Below, piece after piece: positions 53,540 to 62,231 of a stretch of DNA of 64,000 nucleotides (the first letter of the stretch is position 1; every line of letters begins with the position of its first letter). A model generated the notes under the pieces. It had not been told where the DNA came from and did no database searches. It was given only the letters and a program-made list of their open reading frames with translations. Source of the stretch: Bacteroidales bacterium (GTDB lineage: Bacteria > Bacteroidota > Bacteroidia > Bacteroidales > Paludibacteraceae); contig JALFZG010000081.1 of NCBI GenBank assembly GCA_022784645.1, forward strand, positions 1 through 64,000, in the 5' to 3' direction. Position numbers and translations under genes: made by a program.

Positions 53540-54619
53540 TTAACTGAAGCGGCCGTTGTATAGCTCGTCCGCACGCTCTACAAACTGCCGGATGCGCTGT
53601 TCTTCGTTTTTCTTGCAAATGAGCAACACTCCGTCAGATTCGGCTACGATATAGCCATCAAGTCCTTGAATAACAGCTAATTTGCCGCTTTCGAGCGCCA
53701 CTACGTTATTCTGCGATTCGTAGAGGTTGGCTTCGCAATGAAGCACTACGTTGTCTTCTTTATCTTTGTCTGACAAATCGTAGAGCGAGCCCCAAGTGCC
53801 CAAGTCTGACCAACCAAAATCGGCCGGCAAGACATATACGTTTTGGGCTTTCTCCATGATGCCATAGTCGATGCTGACTTTCGGAAGCGAAGCAAACATG
53901 CTCTGAATAAATGCCTCCTCCTCCGTTGTGCCCATCTTTGCGGCACCACGCTCAAATGGACCTGCGATATCAGGCAGGAACTCGCGGAAACTGCTCCAAA
54001 TTGTTTGTAAGTTCCAAAGGAAAATGCCTGCATTCCATAGGAATTCGCCGCTCTTGAGGAAGACTTCTGCCAATTCGGCATTGGGCTTCTCGGTGAAGGT
54101 CTTTACGCGGAGGAAATCCGAATCAGCGGCTTCAAACTGGATATATCCATATCCCGTTTCCGGTCGGGTGGGCTTCATGCCTAGGGTGAGCAACACATCG
54201 TTTTCAGATACGAAATCCAAGCCCTTGGATACAATCCGCTGAAACTCGGTTTCGTTTAGAATAAGCGCATCCGAAGAGGCTACGATGATGTTGGCTTTGT
54301 CCGTGATAGCGCGGATATGCGCTACTGCGTATGCGATGCAGGGTGCTGTATTTCGGCGAGCCGGCTCACATAATACTTGCTCTTTGCGCATGTCTGGAAT
54401 CTGCTCCAAGATTAAGTCGCGGTAATCGATATTCGTTACGATCAATACGTTCTCAATGGGTACAAGCGGACGAATCCGGTCAATCGTCATCTGCAAGAGT
54501 GAACGACCCGTACCGAAAAAGTCCAAAAATTGTTTGGGGCGATGGTTGCGGCTATACGGCCAAAAGCGGCTTCCGATGCCGCCTGCCATAATTACGCAAT
54601 AATTATCCGTTTTTGTCAT
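53540..54619 (-). CDS. manC: mannose-1-phosphate guanylyltransferase
   Basis: Makes GDP-mannose from GTP and mannose-1-phosphate for surface polysaccharides. The 359-residue protein has the nucleotidyltransferase signature VIMAGGIGSRFWPYSRNHRPKQFL at its N-terminus, FTEKPN and WNAGIFLWN. It lacks the C-terminal isomerase domain of bifunctional ManC. First gene of the minus-strand block that continues into the glucan module; a TAACTTTG promoter box is at 54733-54740. It may serve the glycosyltransferase cluster at 12488-18596. Confidence 0.94.
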   Translation of the reverse strand: MTKTDNYCVIMAGGIGSRFWPYSRNHRPKQFLDFFGTGRSLLQMTIDRIRPLVPIENVLIVTNIDYRDLILEQIPDMRKEQVLCEPARRNTAPCIAYAVAHIRAITDKANIIVASSDALILNETEFQRIVSKGLDFVSENDVLLTLGMKPTRPETGYGYIQFEAADSDFLRVKTFTEKPNAELAEVFLKSGEFLWNAGIFLWNLQTIWSSFREFLPDIAGPFERGAAKMGTTEEEAFIQSMFASLPKVSIDYGIMEKAQNVYVLPADFGWSDLGTWGSLYDLSDKDKEDNVVLHCEANLYESQNNVVALESGKLAVIQGLDGYIVAESDGVLLICKKNEEQRIRQFVERADELYNGRFS

Positions 54620-54732
54620 GATAGATGATATTAGAGGTTCAACCTTCCAGAATCCCCGATTTCATCGGTGTTTTTGTGCTCAAACAGAGCCGATTTTTCG
54701 CCCATGAGAAAGGGGTGTTTAAATTCGTGCTA

Positions 54733-54740
54733 CAAAGTTA
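54733..54740 (-). promoter_or_regulatory. -7 box of the manC promoter
   Basis: Minus strand TAACTTTG followed by TAGCAC, about 115 bases upstream of manC. An 8-bp inverted repeat, ATATGTTT/AAACATAT, lies upstream at 54773-54790 and could be an operator. Confidence 0.55.
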
Positions 54741-54772
54741 CAACATTTTTTTGAATTACGCAAGAATAAAAT

Positions 54773-54790
54773 ATATGTTTTTAAACATAT
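54773..54790. promoter_or_regulatory. 8-bp inverted repeat upstream of manC
   Basis: ATATGTTT, TT, AAACATAT: perfect palindrome 33 bases upstream of the manC -7 box, that is, just upstream of or over the -33 region. Position fits a repressor or activator site; it might also be a chance AT-rich palindrome. Confidence 0.35.
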
Positions 54791-54887
54791 TTTTAATTTT
54801 TTTGCATTTTTGAGGCTTCGTCTTACGCTTGAACTTTTGTGTTTACCTTCTTGTTATTTTATAAAAAAATGCACTTTCTGCACCTGA

Positions 54888-54909
54888 TTTTGGTATTTTA
54901 TTACCAAAA
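54888..54909. promoter_or_regulatory. TTTTGGTA/TACCAAAA inverted repeat upstream of the porin promoter
   Basis: Perfect 8-bp arms around TTTTAT, ending one base before the -33 TTTG of the porin promoter. Position fits an operator. Confidence 0.45.
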
Positions 54910-54910
54910 A

Positions 54911-54942
54911 TTTGCGTTTTTCAAAAATTATTCGTAATTTTG
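54911..54942 (+). promoter_or_regulatory. porin promoter
   Basis: TTTG at 54911-54914 and TAATTTTG at 54935-54942 with 20 bases between, full consensus. The RNA would start within a few bases of the ATG at 54950, so the mRNA may have nearly no leader, or translation may begin at a later in-frame ATG (54998, MLYLFFGVF). Confidence 0.75.
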
Positions 54943-54949
54943 CACCCCA

Positions 54950-57070
54950 ATGCGACTTTCTGCTTACATATCTTTCTGCCGTCGGGGTAGCGCAATCATG
55001 CTCTATCTCTTCTTTGGCGTATTCACTTTGCAGGCGCAAAGCGTGACCTTCACCAAGGTGAAGAAAGATATTCGCACCTGGCAGATTCGTAACGATTACG
55101 GCATTTCGGATACTACGCTTATTGATACGGCTGCCGTCAATCTCCCGATGCGCGATGTGGTGAACGATAACTCCATCGCTTGGGCATTCAACGGCAACTT
55201 CATTTCCCCGATGCAATCGAAGATTTACTTTGACAGAAGCGGCAATGGAATGCTCAGCAATACCGGTACAGCCGGCGATTGGTGGAGGGGTGGAGGACTC
55301 AGAATGAGCAACCTTCCGCATAAGAAAGTGGATTTCCTTTTTGGCGCGGCTTATGAGCCTTATATTCTTACTTCGCAGGATGTTCGTTTTTACCGCACAA
55401 CGGTGGCATACTCCGATATTTCTTATAAGAAAGGCTTTACGACCTATCATTCTGAAAACGACCTCTCATTTAATTTTACGGGTAATATCAACCAGCGCAC
55501 CAACCTCGGTATGAATATCCGCTATTTAAATTCGCCAGGTCATTATTCGCAGCAGGAAGGCAAAGCCTTCAGTGGAGCCGTTTTCGGAAGCTATACGGGT
55601 GATAACTACGGGCTGCATGCTACCGTTTTGCTCAACAACATCAGCAATTTTGAGAATGGTGGTCTCGTAAATGTAGGGCAGTTGGGCGGCCAACTTAAGC
55701 CAGAGGACTTGCCCGTGAAGATGCATGGTATGTCGGGTTTTAAGCATATTGCTGGTATGCTCGATCATCATTACAGCATCACGACCGATAGGGAAGTGAA
55801 GTCGGTGGTGAAAAAGAAAGGGCAACCCGATCGTGACACTACGTATATTGTCAAGGTGCCGATGATGACTTTCAACCACAAATTGGAAGTCAACAACTCC
55901 ACCAAACGCTATGTAGAGATGCAAGCCAATCAAGGTTTCTTCGAGCACACCTACCTCAATTCGCGCACCACGAACGACACGGCTTACGTGCTCAATATCC
56001 GCAATACCCTTGCATTCACCATCAACGAGGAGTTTAATAAGTTGCGTTTTGGCGCGAGCGTATATGCATCGAATGAGTTTCAGCGTTATGCTTTCAGCGT
56101 GCCGCAATACGATACCCTCAACAGCGTTGTGTGGTTTGACCCTGAATTGCTCGCCCACCGCATTCCCACCGCGGCCGTAGTGCACACGATTTCGGATACT
56201 CTCGTGGGGCATCAGTGGACCAACAACACATGGGTGGGAGGCAGCATCTACAAGAATCAAGGCCGATGGGTGCGTTTTGCAGTGAATGGCGACGTCTGCT
56301 TGGCAGGATATAAGCTCGGCGAGTTTCAGGTAAACGGACATGTGGATGGCGAGTTTCGATTAGGCAAAGACTCTCTACGCATGCGCGCGAGCGCGTACAT
56401 TAGAAATGAGACGCCCGACTTCTTCCTCCAGCATTACCGCTCCAACCATTATATCTGGAACAACGATTTCTCCAAAGTCTATCGGTTTTACGTAGGTGGC
56501 GAGGTAAGTTATCCGTATGAATGGGTGAAAGCCAAAGCTAAAGTGGGGTTTGAGAATATCACGCACCCGATTTATTTCAATAGCAGCGGGTTGCCCGTGC
56601 AGCATACCGGCAACGTGCAGGTGCTTAGCGCGGACGCCCGAGTGGACGTCACAACCCCGTGGGTGAATCTGGAGAACAGCGTGGTATGGCAACTTAGTTC
56701 GGACTCTACCATGCCCCTGCCGAGCATCAGCCTCTACCACAATCTCTATTACCACGGATGGTGGGCAAAGAAGGCTATGTATGCGCAGATTGGCGTTGAC
56801 ATACGATATCATACTGCCTATTATGCGCCAGTGCTCAACCCTGCTACCGGGCAATTCTGCATTCAGAACGAGGTGAAAATCGGTAATTATCCCGTGATGA
56901 ACGTTTATCTGAATGCGTATGTCAAACTGCTCAAACTCAAACTGTTCGTGCAGTGGCAGCATTTCAATTATTACTTCATGAAGGGCTCTCAAGCCTTCCT
57001 ATCTATGCCAGACTACGCCATGAACCCGGCTGTCATTCGTGCCGGCGCACATTGGTATTTCTGGCGATAA
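54950..57070 (+). CDS. putative porin, Bacteroidota type
   Basis: Outer membrane protein of up to 706 residues. A hydrophobic signal (AIMLYLFFGVFTLQAQS) ends in AQA/AQS and the mature part is rich in aromatic and polar beta strands, with YFDRSGNGMLSN, NFTGNINQRTNLGMNIRYLNS and a C-terminal strand ending in AGAHWYFWR, as expected for a barrel closed by an aromatic residue. It corresponds to the large 'putative porin' family of Bacteroidota. Because the promoter is so close to the first ATG, a start at 54998 is a good alternative, and it would place the signal peptide at the N-terminus. Substrate unknown. clpC follows after 44 bases. Confidence 0.85.
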   Translation: MRLSAYISFCRRGSAIMLYLFFGVFTLQAQSVTFTKVKKDIRTWQIRNDYGISDTTLIDTAAVNLPMRDVVNDNSIAWAFNGNFISPMQSKIYFDRSGNGMLSNTGTAGDWWRGGGLRMSNLPHKKVDFLFGAAYEPYILTSQDVRFYRTTVAYSDISYKKGFTTYHSENDLSFNFTGNINQRTNLGMNIRYLNSPGHYSQQEGKAFSGAVFGSYTGDNYGLHATVLLNNISNFENGGLVNVGQLGGQLKPEDLPVKMHGMSGFKHIAGMLDHHYSITTDREVKSVVKKKGQPDRDTTYIVKVPMMTFNHKLEVNNSTKRYVEMQANQGFFEHTYLNSRTTNDTAYVLNIRNTLAFTINEEFNKLRFGASVYASNEFQRYAFSVPQYDTLNSVVWFDPELLAHRIPTAAVVHTISDTLVGHQWTNNTWVGGSIYKNQGRWVRFAVNGDVCLAGYKLGEFQVNGHVDGEFRLGKDSLRMRASAYIRNETPDFFLQHYRSNHYIWNNDFSKVYRFYVGGEVSYPYEWVKAKAKVGFENITHPIYFNSSGLPVQHTGNVQVLSADARVDVTTPWVNLENSVVWQLSSDSTMPLPSISLYHNLYYHGWWAKKAMYAQIGVDIRYHTAYYAPVLNPATGQFCIQNEVKIGNYPVMNVYLNAYVKLLKLKLFVQWQHFNYYFMKGSQAFLSMPDYAMNPAVIRAGAHWYFWR

Positions 57071-57073
57071 AAC

Positions 57074-57086
57074 TGACAAAATGTCA
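57074..57086. promoter_or_regulatory. TGACA-AAA-TGTCA palindrome upstream of clpC
   Basis: Perfect 5-bp arms with a 3-base centre, ending 28 bases before the clpC ATG. A chaperone/protease gene with a palindrome at this place suggests a stress-response operator or promoter element. Only one copy in the window was noticed. Confidence 0.4.
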
Positions 57087-57114
57087 TCGGCACAGATTTT
57101 GATATACTTTTCGC

Positions 57115-59580
57115 ATGAATTATTCTGACAATCTTAATAAAGTTATTCAGTTGAGCAAGTCCGAGGCTAAGCGCTTGGGGTGCTCGTTTGTTACGCCCGA
57201 CCATCTGTTGTTGGGCATGCTGGGTGTAGATAGTGCCAAAGCGCGCGATGTGCTCCGTGAAGCGGGCGTAAACATTGCGGAAGCACAGCACCATATTGAG
57301 CAGCGCAATCTCCATACCGGAGCAGAGGACATGCAGCCGCAGTTTGATAAGCAGTCGGAGCGTATTCTCCGTATTCTCGATTTGGAAGCCAAATCGTATA
57401 AAGCCGACATTGCGCATACCGAGCACCTTTTGATGGCGCTGTTGCGCGAACGAATAAATAAGGCGGCTATCTATCTCCAAGACAATTGGCAGGTGAGTTA
57501 TGAGTCGATGGAGCGTCGCTTGCCTCGTCCGGTGGAGCATCCTAAGATGGGGATGGATTTCTCCTCTGATTTGGCGGAAGATATGCCGGAAGAGGACAGC
57601 CATCAGCAGCCGCGTCAGAAGCAGTCTGACTCCAAAACGCCCGCTCTCGATAAGTTCGGTAAAGACCTTACGCGTCAAGCCGAAGAAGGGAAGCTCGATC
57701 CTGTGATTGGTCGCGAGAGTGAGATTGAGCGCGTGGTAGAGATTCTCTCCCGCCGTAAGAAAAACAATCCCATCCTTATTGGTGAACCCGGTGTTGGGAA
57801 AAGCGCGATTGTAGAAGGATTGGCACTCCGAATTGTGCACCATGAGGTGTCACCAATGCTGTTTGACAAACGTATCGTTACCCTCGATATCGCATCCATG
57901 GTAGCTGGTACTACGTATCGCGGACAGTTTGAAGAACGCATGAAATCCGTGATTGGAGAGCTTCAGAAAAATCCCAATATCATCCTTTTCATCGATGAGA
58001 TTCATACTATCATCGGCGCTGGCAATGCGTCGGGTACACTCGATGCGGCCAATATTCTCAAGCCGGCGCTTGCCCGAGGTGAGGTGCAGTGCATTGGCGC
58101 TACTACCATAGCCGAATACCGCAAGTCGGTGGAGAAAGATGGTGCGCTGGAGCGCCGATTCCAGAAGGTGGTAGTCAATCCTACTGACCGCGAGCAGACG
58201 TTCGAGATCCTGCGCAGGCTCAGCTTAGCTTATGGTAAGCATCACAACGTGCTCTATTCGGAGGAAGTGCTTCGCGCATGCGTAGATTTTACGGATCGCT
58301 ATATCTCTGACCGTGCCTTCCCTGATAAGGCTATCGATGCGATGGACGAAGCTGGTGCAAGAGCACAGGTAGTAGCTGAAGAAAAGCCCGAGTTCATCGG
58401 TGTTTTTGAGCAGGAGATGGCCGATATCCAAGCGCAGCAGGAAGCGGTAGAGCAGTCGAATAACTATAAGGAAGCTATCGCACTCCGCGATAAGCAGGAG
58501 GCGGTGCAGTTGAAGATGAACGAGCAGATTGCGCAATGGAAAGCCGATCGGCAGCAAATGCCTACCATTCTTACAATAGATGATGTAGCGCGCGTGGTGA
58601 GCTTGATGAGTGGTGTACCGGTACAGCGCGTGCAGGCAGATGAGAATCAGAAACTGCGCAATATGACAGAGGTGCTCCAGAGTAAGGTAATTGGGCAAGA
58701 CGAGGCAGTGAAGACGGTGGTCAAAGCCATTCAGCGTAGCCGACTTGGGCTCAAAGACCCTAAGCGTCCGATCGGCACCTTCTTCTTCCTCGGTCCTACT
58801 GGAGTAGGCAAGACCTATCTCGCGCAATGTTTAGCTGAGGAGATGTTTGGCTCAAAGGATGCCCTCATCCGCTTTGATATGTCAGAATATATGGAGAAGC
58901 ATACTACCAGTTTGCTCGTAGGTGCACCTCCGGGATATATCGCCCATGAGGATGGCGGTAAGCTCACAGAAGCTGTTCGCCGTAAACCTTATTCCATCGT
59001 GCTCTTTGATGAGATAGAGAAAGCTCATCCGGATATCTTCAATGTGCTGCTGCAGGTGCTCGACGAAGGTCGCCTCACGGATAGGCAGGGAAAAGTGGTG
59101 GATTTTAAGAACACCATCATCATCCTTACCTCGAATGTAGGTACGCGTCAGCTCAATGATTTCGGAGCAGGGGTAGGATTCAAATCTTCCGATGAAATCG
59201 ACGAAAAATCAACGCGTCAGACCCTCCTTAAAGCTCTTCGTAAGCAGTTCCCGCCCGAGTTCGTAAACCGCATTGACAGCATCGTACATTTCTCTCCGCT
59301 TCCCTCAGAGGCCCTCCATACGATTATCCGATTGGAGATGAGGGGGCTCACTGAGAGGCTCAGTCAGCAGGGTATTCAATTGGATATCAATGCAGAGGCG
59401 CTAGATTGGTTGGTAGAGAAAAGTGACAGCAAGCAGTATGGCGCGCGTCCGTTGAAGCGCAGTATTCAAACTTATGTAGAAGATGCGCTTACCGACCTGC
59501 TCTTGCGCGATGAGCGCCATGCGCGTATTTGCGTAATGCTCCAAGCTGATAACCTCGTAGCGGAATGGGCTGATGAGTAA
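57115..59580 (+). CDS. clpC: ATP-dependent Clp protease ATPase subunit ClpC
   Basis: AAA+ unfoldase of 821 residues. A double Clp_N repeat covers 1-145, first AAA module with Walker A GEPGVGKS at about 223, a short middle coiled coil (420-480: [18 protein letters not shown]) as in ClpC and unlike the long one of ClpB, second AAA module with GPTGVGKT at about 560. GVGF near 686 is in the loop position that docks on ClpP, so it works with a protease. No UVR motif was seen in the middle domain. No clpP or mcsB is in the window. Confidence 0.93.
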   Translation: MNYSDNLNKVIQLSKSEAKRLGCSFVTPDHLLLGMLGVDSAKARDVLREAGVNIAEAQHHIEQRNLHTGAEDMQPQFDKQSERILRILDLEAKSYKADIAHTEHLLMALLRERINKAAIYLQDNWQVSYESMERRLPRPVEHPKMGMDFSSDLAEDMPEEDSHQQPRQKQSDSKTPALDKFGKDLTRQAEEGKLDPVIGRESEIERVVEILSRRKKNNPILIGEPGVGKSAIVEGLALRIVHHEVSPMLFDKRIVTLDIASMVAGTTYRGQFEERMKSVIGELQKNPNIILFIDEIHTIIGAGNASGTLDAANILKPALARGEVQCIGATTIAEYRKSVEKDGALERRFQKVVVNPTDREQTFEILRRLSLAYGKHHNVLYSEEVLRACVDFTDRYISDRAFPDKAIDAMDEAGARAQVVAEEKPEFIGVFEQEMADIQAQQEAVEQSNNYKEAIALRDKQEAVQLKMNEQIAQWKADRQQMPTILTIDDVARVVSLMSGVPVQRVQADENQKLRNMTEVLQSKVIGQDEAVKTVVKAIQRSRLGLKDPKRPIGTFFFLGPTGVGKTYLAQCLAEEMFGSKDALIRFDMSEYMEKHTTSLLVGAPPGYIAHEDGGKLTEAVRRKPYSIVLFDEIEKAHPDIFNVLLQVLDEGRLTDRQGKVVDFKNTIIILTSNVGTRQLNDFGAGVGFKSSDEIDEKSTRQTLLKALRKQFPPEFVNRIDSIVHFSPLPSEALHTIIRLEMRGLTERLSQQGIQLDINAEALDWLVEKSDSKQYGARPLKRSIQTYVEDALTDLLLRDERHARICVMLQADNLVAEWADE

Positions 59581-59692
59581 GTGAAATGCTTAAACTGCAT
59601 ACAAATATGATTCACTATGCATGGCTATTGCTTGCAACATTCAGTCCAAGCTCACTACCCAACGTTTTACTAATAACTTAAAAACTGACGAT

Positions 59693-60070
59693 ATGAAAGA
59701 AATTACCGATGCCACATTTGCGGGTATTCTCGCAGAGGGCAAACCTGTTATTGTAGATTTCGGTGCCGTTTGGTGCGGCCCGTGTCAGGCCATTGCGCCT
59801 ATTGTAGATGAGCTCGCAGAAGAGTTCAGCGGCAAAATCACCGTTGGTAAGATGGACGTAGATGAAAACGACACTGTGCCTTCTGATCTGGGTGTGACCA
59901 ACATCCCTTGTCTCGTGTTCTTCAAGAACGGCAAAGAAGTGCGTCGCCATGTAGGATTCTGCCAAAAAGCCGAACTTCGCAAAATGTTTGCTGAGTTGGT
60001 AGGTGAAACGGTAGCCGAAGAGCCGAAAGAAGAGAAGAAAAGTTTCTTCAGTAAGCTGTTTGGAAAATAA
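59693..60070 (+). CDS. trxA: thioredoxin with C-terminal lysine tail
   Basis: Dithiol-disulfide oxidoreductase of 125 residues. The active site is VWCGPC (Cys28, Cys31) and the cis-proline is in TNIPCLV. Unlike the typical 105-residue protein it ends in about 20 extra residues, EEPKEEKKSFFSKLFGK, acidic first and then a basic aromatic amphipathic end that could touch membrane or a partner. The start at 59693 is the family start; the longer frame adds 24 unrelated residues. Ends at a strong terminator (60122-60150). No signal peptide. Confidence 0.93.
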   Translation: MKEITDATFAGILAEGKPVIVDFGAVWCGPCQAIAPIVDELAEEFSGKITVGKMDVDENDTVPSDLGVTNIPCLVFFKNGKEVRRHVGFCQKAELRKMFAELVGETVAEEPKEEKKSFFSKLFGK

Positions 60071-60121
60071 TTGCGTGAAGGTTCCCGCTTTTGGCAAAAG
60101 GTTCCTTCTGTATTGCAAATA

Positions 60122-60150
60122 AAAAAAGGCTCCTTTGGGGAGCCTTTTTT
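60122..60150. terminator. bidirectional terminator between thioredoxin and the Na/Pi symporter
   Basis: AAAAAAGGCTCC, TTTG, GGGAGCCTTTTTT: strong GC stem with A-run and T-run on both sides, so it can stop transcription from either of the converging genes (thioredoxin stop at 60070, symporter stop at 60225). Confidence 0.9.
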
Positions 60151-60224
60151 GTAGTCATATGCTTGTATGCGGCAGCCCTTCAGCAGCATACAAAGAAAAC
60201 TAACAGAAATCTGGGAATGCCTAT

Positions 60225-61931
60225 TTAGAATTGATCCACGCTCTCGGGGCGGAGGAGGGTGCGGATAGTCTTTCCTACGTTGATTAAGTGGTCAGCAATA
60301 CGCTCCGAGTCGCTTGCCAGCTCCAAATACTCAGCGCCCATCACAGGGTTGTATTCGTTGTTGGAAAGTCGGGCTACATTACGATCGGCCATCTGCTCAG
60401 TAAGTTGATCTACAAGTTCCTCGTAGCGGTTGGCCTCTTCCAATGCATCAAGATTGATGTCCATATATGCTTTCATCGCGCTTTGATAAACGGAGAAAAC
60501 ACCCTCGCGCATCTGCTCAATCTCCTCTTTGAGGTTAGCGGGGAAGGCGAGCTTATGGTCGCGCAGCACCTCTGCATACTCGATGATATTGGTAGCGTAA
60601 TCGCCAATGCGCTCTAAGTCGCCAATGCTGCGGATGGTAGTAGAGAGGTAGCGGTGGTCTATCTCATTGAGTGGTCGGGAGTTGAGGCGAACGACATACT
60701 GCACCAGGAAATTATTCAGATAATTGAGTTGATCCTCGTTGCGGTTAAACTCCTCCACCTGGCTGTAGTCTTGACTACTGATGGTGTAAATAGCAATATC
60801 GTAGTTATGCATTGCTACGGCGGCCATGTGCTCAATCTCCAGTTTAACCTGTCTCACTGCAATGATAGGCGTACGAAGCATCTTCTCATCTACGAAGAAG
60901 AAATGCGGTTTGGCTGACTCACCCTGCTCTTTTACGATATCATCGGGGATAATGCGGCAAACAACGTTTACGAGCAAGGAGGTGAGCGGAAGCATGATGA
61001 TTACTGTAGCGCAGTTGAAGATAGTATGGAACATAGCCATCTGCACTTGTGGAGCTGCGGGGAACATGTGCTCGAAGAGGATGCCGAAATCCAGACTGCC
61101 GCTCGTAGTAAGATAGAGGATGCCAGCTGCCATCATGAATACCACTACACCTAAGCAGTTGAAAATCAAGTGCATTAGTGCCGTTCGTTTGGCGTTCTTA
61201 CCACTCGTCATACCGGCGATGATAGCTACCACGCAGGAGCCGATATTGGAGCCCAACGTAATATAAATACCTTGATTGAGCGAAATCAGCTCTGCTACTA
61301 CCATCGTGATGGCTACCGAGGTCATGACCGACGATGATTGAATCACGGCGGTGAATAATGCACCAATCAATACGAGCAGGATGGGGTTACCGATGGTAGC
61401 GAGAAACTCTTTTACAGCATCGAGGCGCGCAAAATCCTCCATGGAGCCTGACATCATACTCAAGCCTACGAACAGCATACCAAAGCCGGTGATGATGCCG
61501 CCCACTTTCTTCCACATATCGTGCTTGGCAAAGAGGCAAACGAAAGCGCCAATACCAGCCATGGCGGCGAAGATGGTGGTGGTACTCAGCCCGCTGCCCG
61601 AAGAGAGGCCTAATGCTACTATCTGCGCCGTGATCGTGGTACCGATATTGGCACCGTAGATGATGGTGGCGGCTTGGGCAAGCGACATAATACCTACGTT
61701 TACGAAACCAATGACCATCACGGTCGTGGCGCCTGAAGATTGGATGAGTGCGGTGCTCAAAGCACCGATACCTACACCTAACAACTTGCTCTTTCCCATC
61801 TTGGAGAAGAGCGCTTTTAGGTGTTCACTGCTGGCGGACTCGAGGTTACTGGACATCATCTGGCAAGCTACAAGGAAAATTCCTATGCCGGCCAGAAGCA
61901 TTAAGATGGCGGTAGCTACGGTTACGAACAT
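60225..61931 (-). CDS. Na/Pi cotransporter family protein with PhoU domain
   Basis: Sodium-dependent phosphate transporter of 568 residues. Two repeats carry the QSS signatures ALIQSSGATTVM and AVIQSSSVMTSV inside about eight membrane helices, and the C-terminal 200 residues form PhoU-like helical bundles (DLERIGDYATNIIEYAEV, SDSERIADHLINVGKT). The start at 61931 (MFVTVATAILMLLAGIG) begins in the first helix and lies downstream of the promoter box at 62046-62053, which rules out the longer frame. It might import or export phosphate; direction is not clear in this family. Confidence 0.93.
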   Translation of the reverse strand: MFVTVATAILMLLAGIGIFLVACQMMSSNLESASSEHLKALFSKMGKSKLLGVGIGALSTALIQSSGATTVMVIGFVNVGIMSLAQAATIIYGANIGTTITAQIVALGLSSGSGLSTTTIFAAMAGIGAFVCLFAKHDMWKKVGGIITGFGMLFVGLSMMSGSMEDFARLDAVKEFLATIGNPILLVLIGALFTAVIQSSSVMTSVAITMVVAELISLNQGIYITLGSNIGSCVVAIIAGMTSGKNAKRTALMHLIFNCLGVVVFMMAAGILYLTTSGSLDFGILFEHMFPAAPQVQMAMFHTIFNCATVIIMLPLTSLLVNVVCRIIPDDIVKEQGESAKPHFFFVDEKMLRTPIIAVRQVKLEIEHMAAVAMHNYDIAIYTISSQDYSQVEEFNRNEDQLNYLNNFLVQYVVRLNSRPLNEIDHRYLSTTIRSIGDLERIGDYATNIIEYAEVLRDHKLAFPANLKEEIEQMREGVFSVYQSAMKAYMDINLDALEEANRYEELVDQLTEQMADRNVARLSNNEYNPVMGAEYLELASDSERIADHLINVGKTIRTLLRPESVDQF

Positions 61932-62045
61932 GTGCGTAATTTGCGATAAATGAATGGATGGTTTACTTGAGATTAGGTAGAACGATTCTACCACATGACG
62001 AGCGAACAATATCAGCGAACAGCTCGCCTCTACAATTTCAGACTG

Positions 62046-62053
62046 CAAAATTA
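62046..62053 (-). promoter_or_regulatory. -7 box of the Na/Pi symporter promoter
   Basis: Minus strand TAATTTTG followed by CAGTC. About 105 bases of leader precede the gene. It is divergent from the promoter of the AraC-type regulator at 62180-62187; the 300 bases between the two coding regions hold only these control elements. Confidence 0.7.
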
Positions 62054-62179
62054 CTACTTTTTTCTGAATCTCACAACTTTTTTAGCCGAAAAATTGCAAT
62101 TTGGCGCCTAATTTTTTTTTGAGTAAGCCGCTTTGTGCAGATTTTTTCTTTTTTTCTTGTATAGATGCGAAATTTGTTA

Positions 62180-62187
62180 TATATTTG
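62180..62187 (+). promoter_or_regulatory. -7 box of the membrane-bound AraC regulator gene
   Basis: TATATTTG followed by CACC; CTTG occupies the -33 position (62156-62159). The RNA start would be about 62194. Confidence 0.65.
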
Positions 62188-62188
62188 C

Positions 62189-62222
62189 ACCAAAATTCGC
62201 ATGTAATAACCAAAATTCGCAT
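62189..62222 (+). promoter_or_regulatory. 14-bp direct repeat ACCAAAATTCGCAT, candidate operator
   Basis: Two perfect copies, 62189-62202 and 62209-62222, with a period of exactly 20 bases, placed over the expected transcription start and 9 bases before the ATG. AraC-family proteins bind direct repeats about two helical turns apart, so this could be where the regulator controls its own gene. Confidence 0.6.
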
Positions 62223-62231
62223 TTCTTTACC

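Noticed and set aside
55526..56992. Long minus-strand frames opposite the porin gene
   Set aside because: No start signals and no motif; the porin frame has promoter, signal peptide and barrel end.
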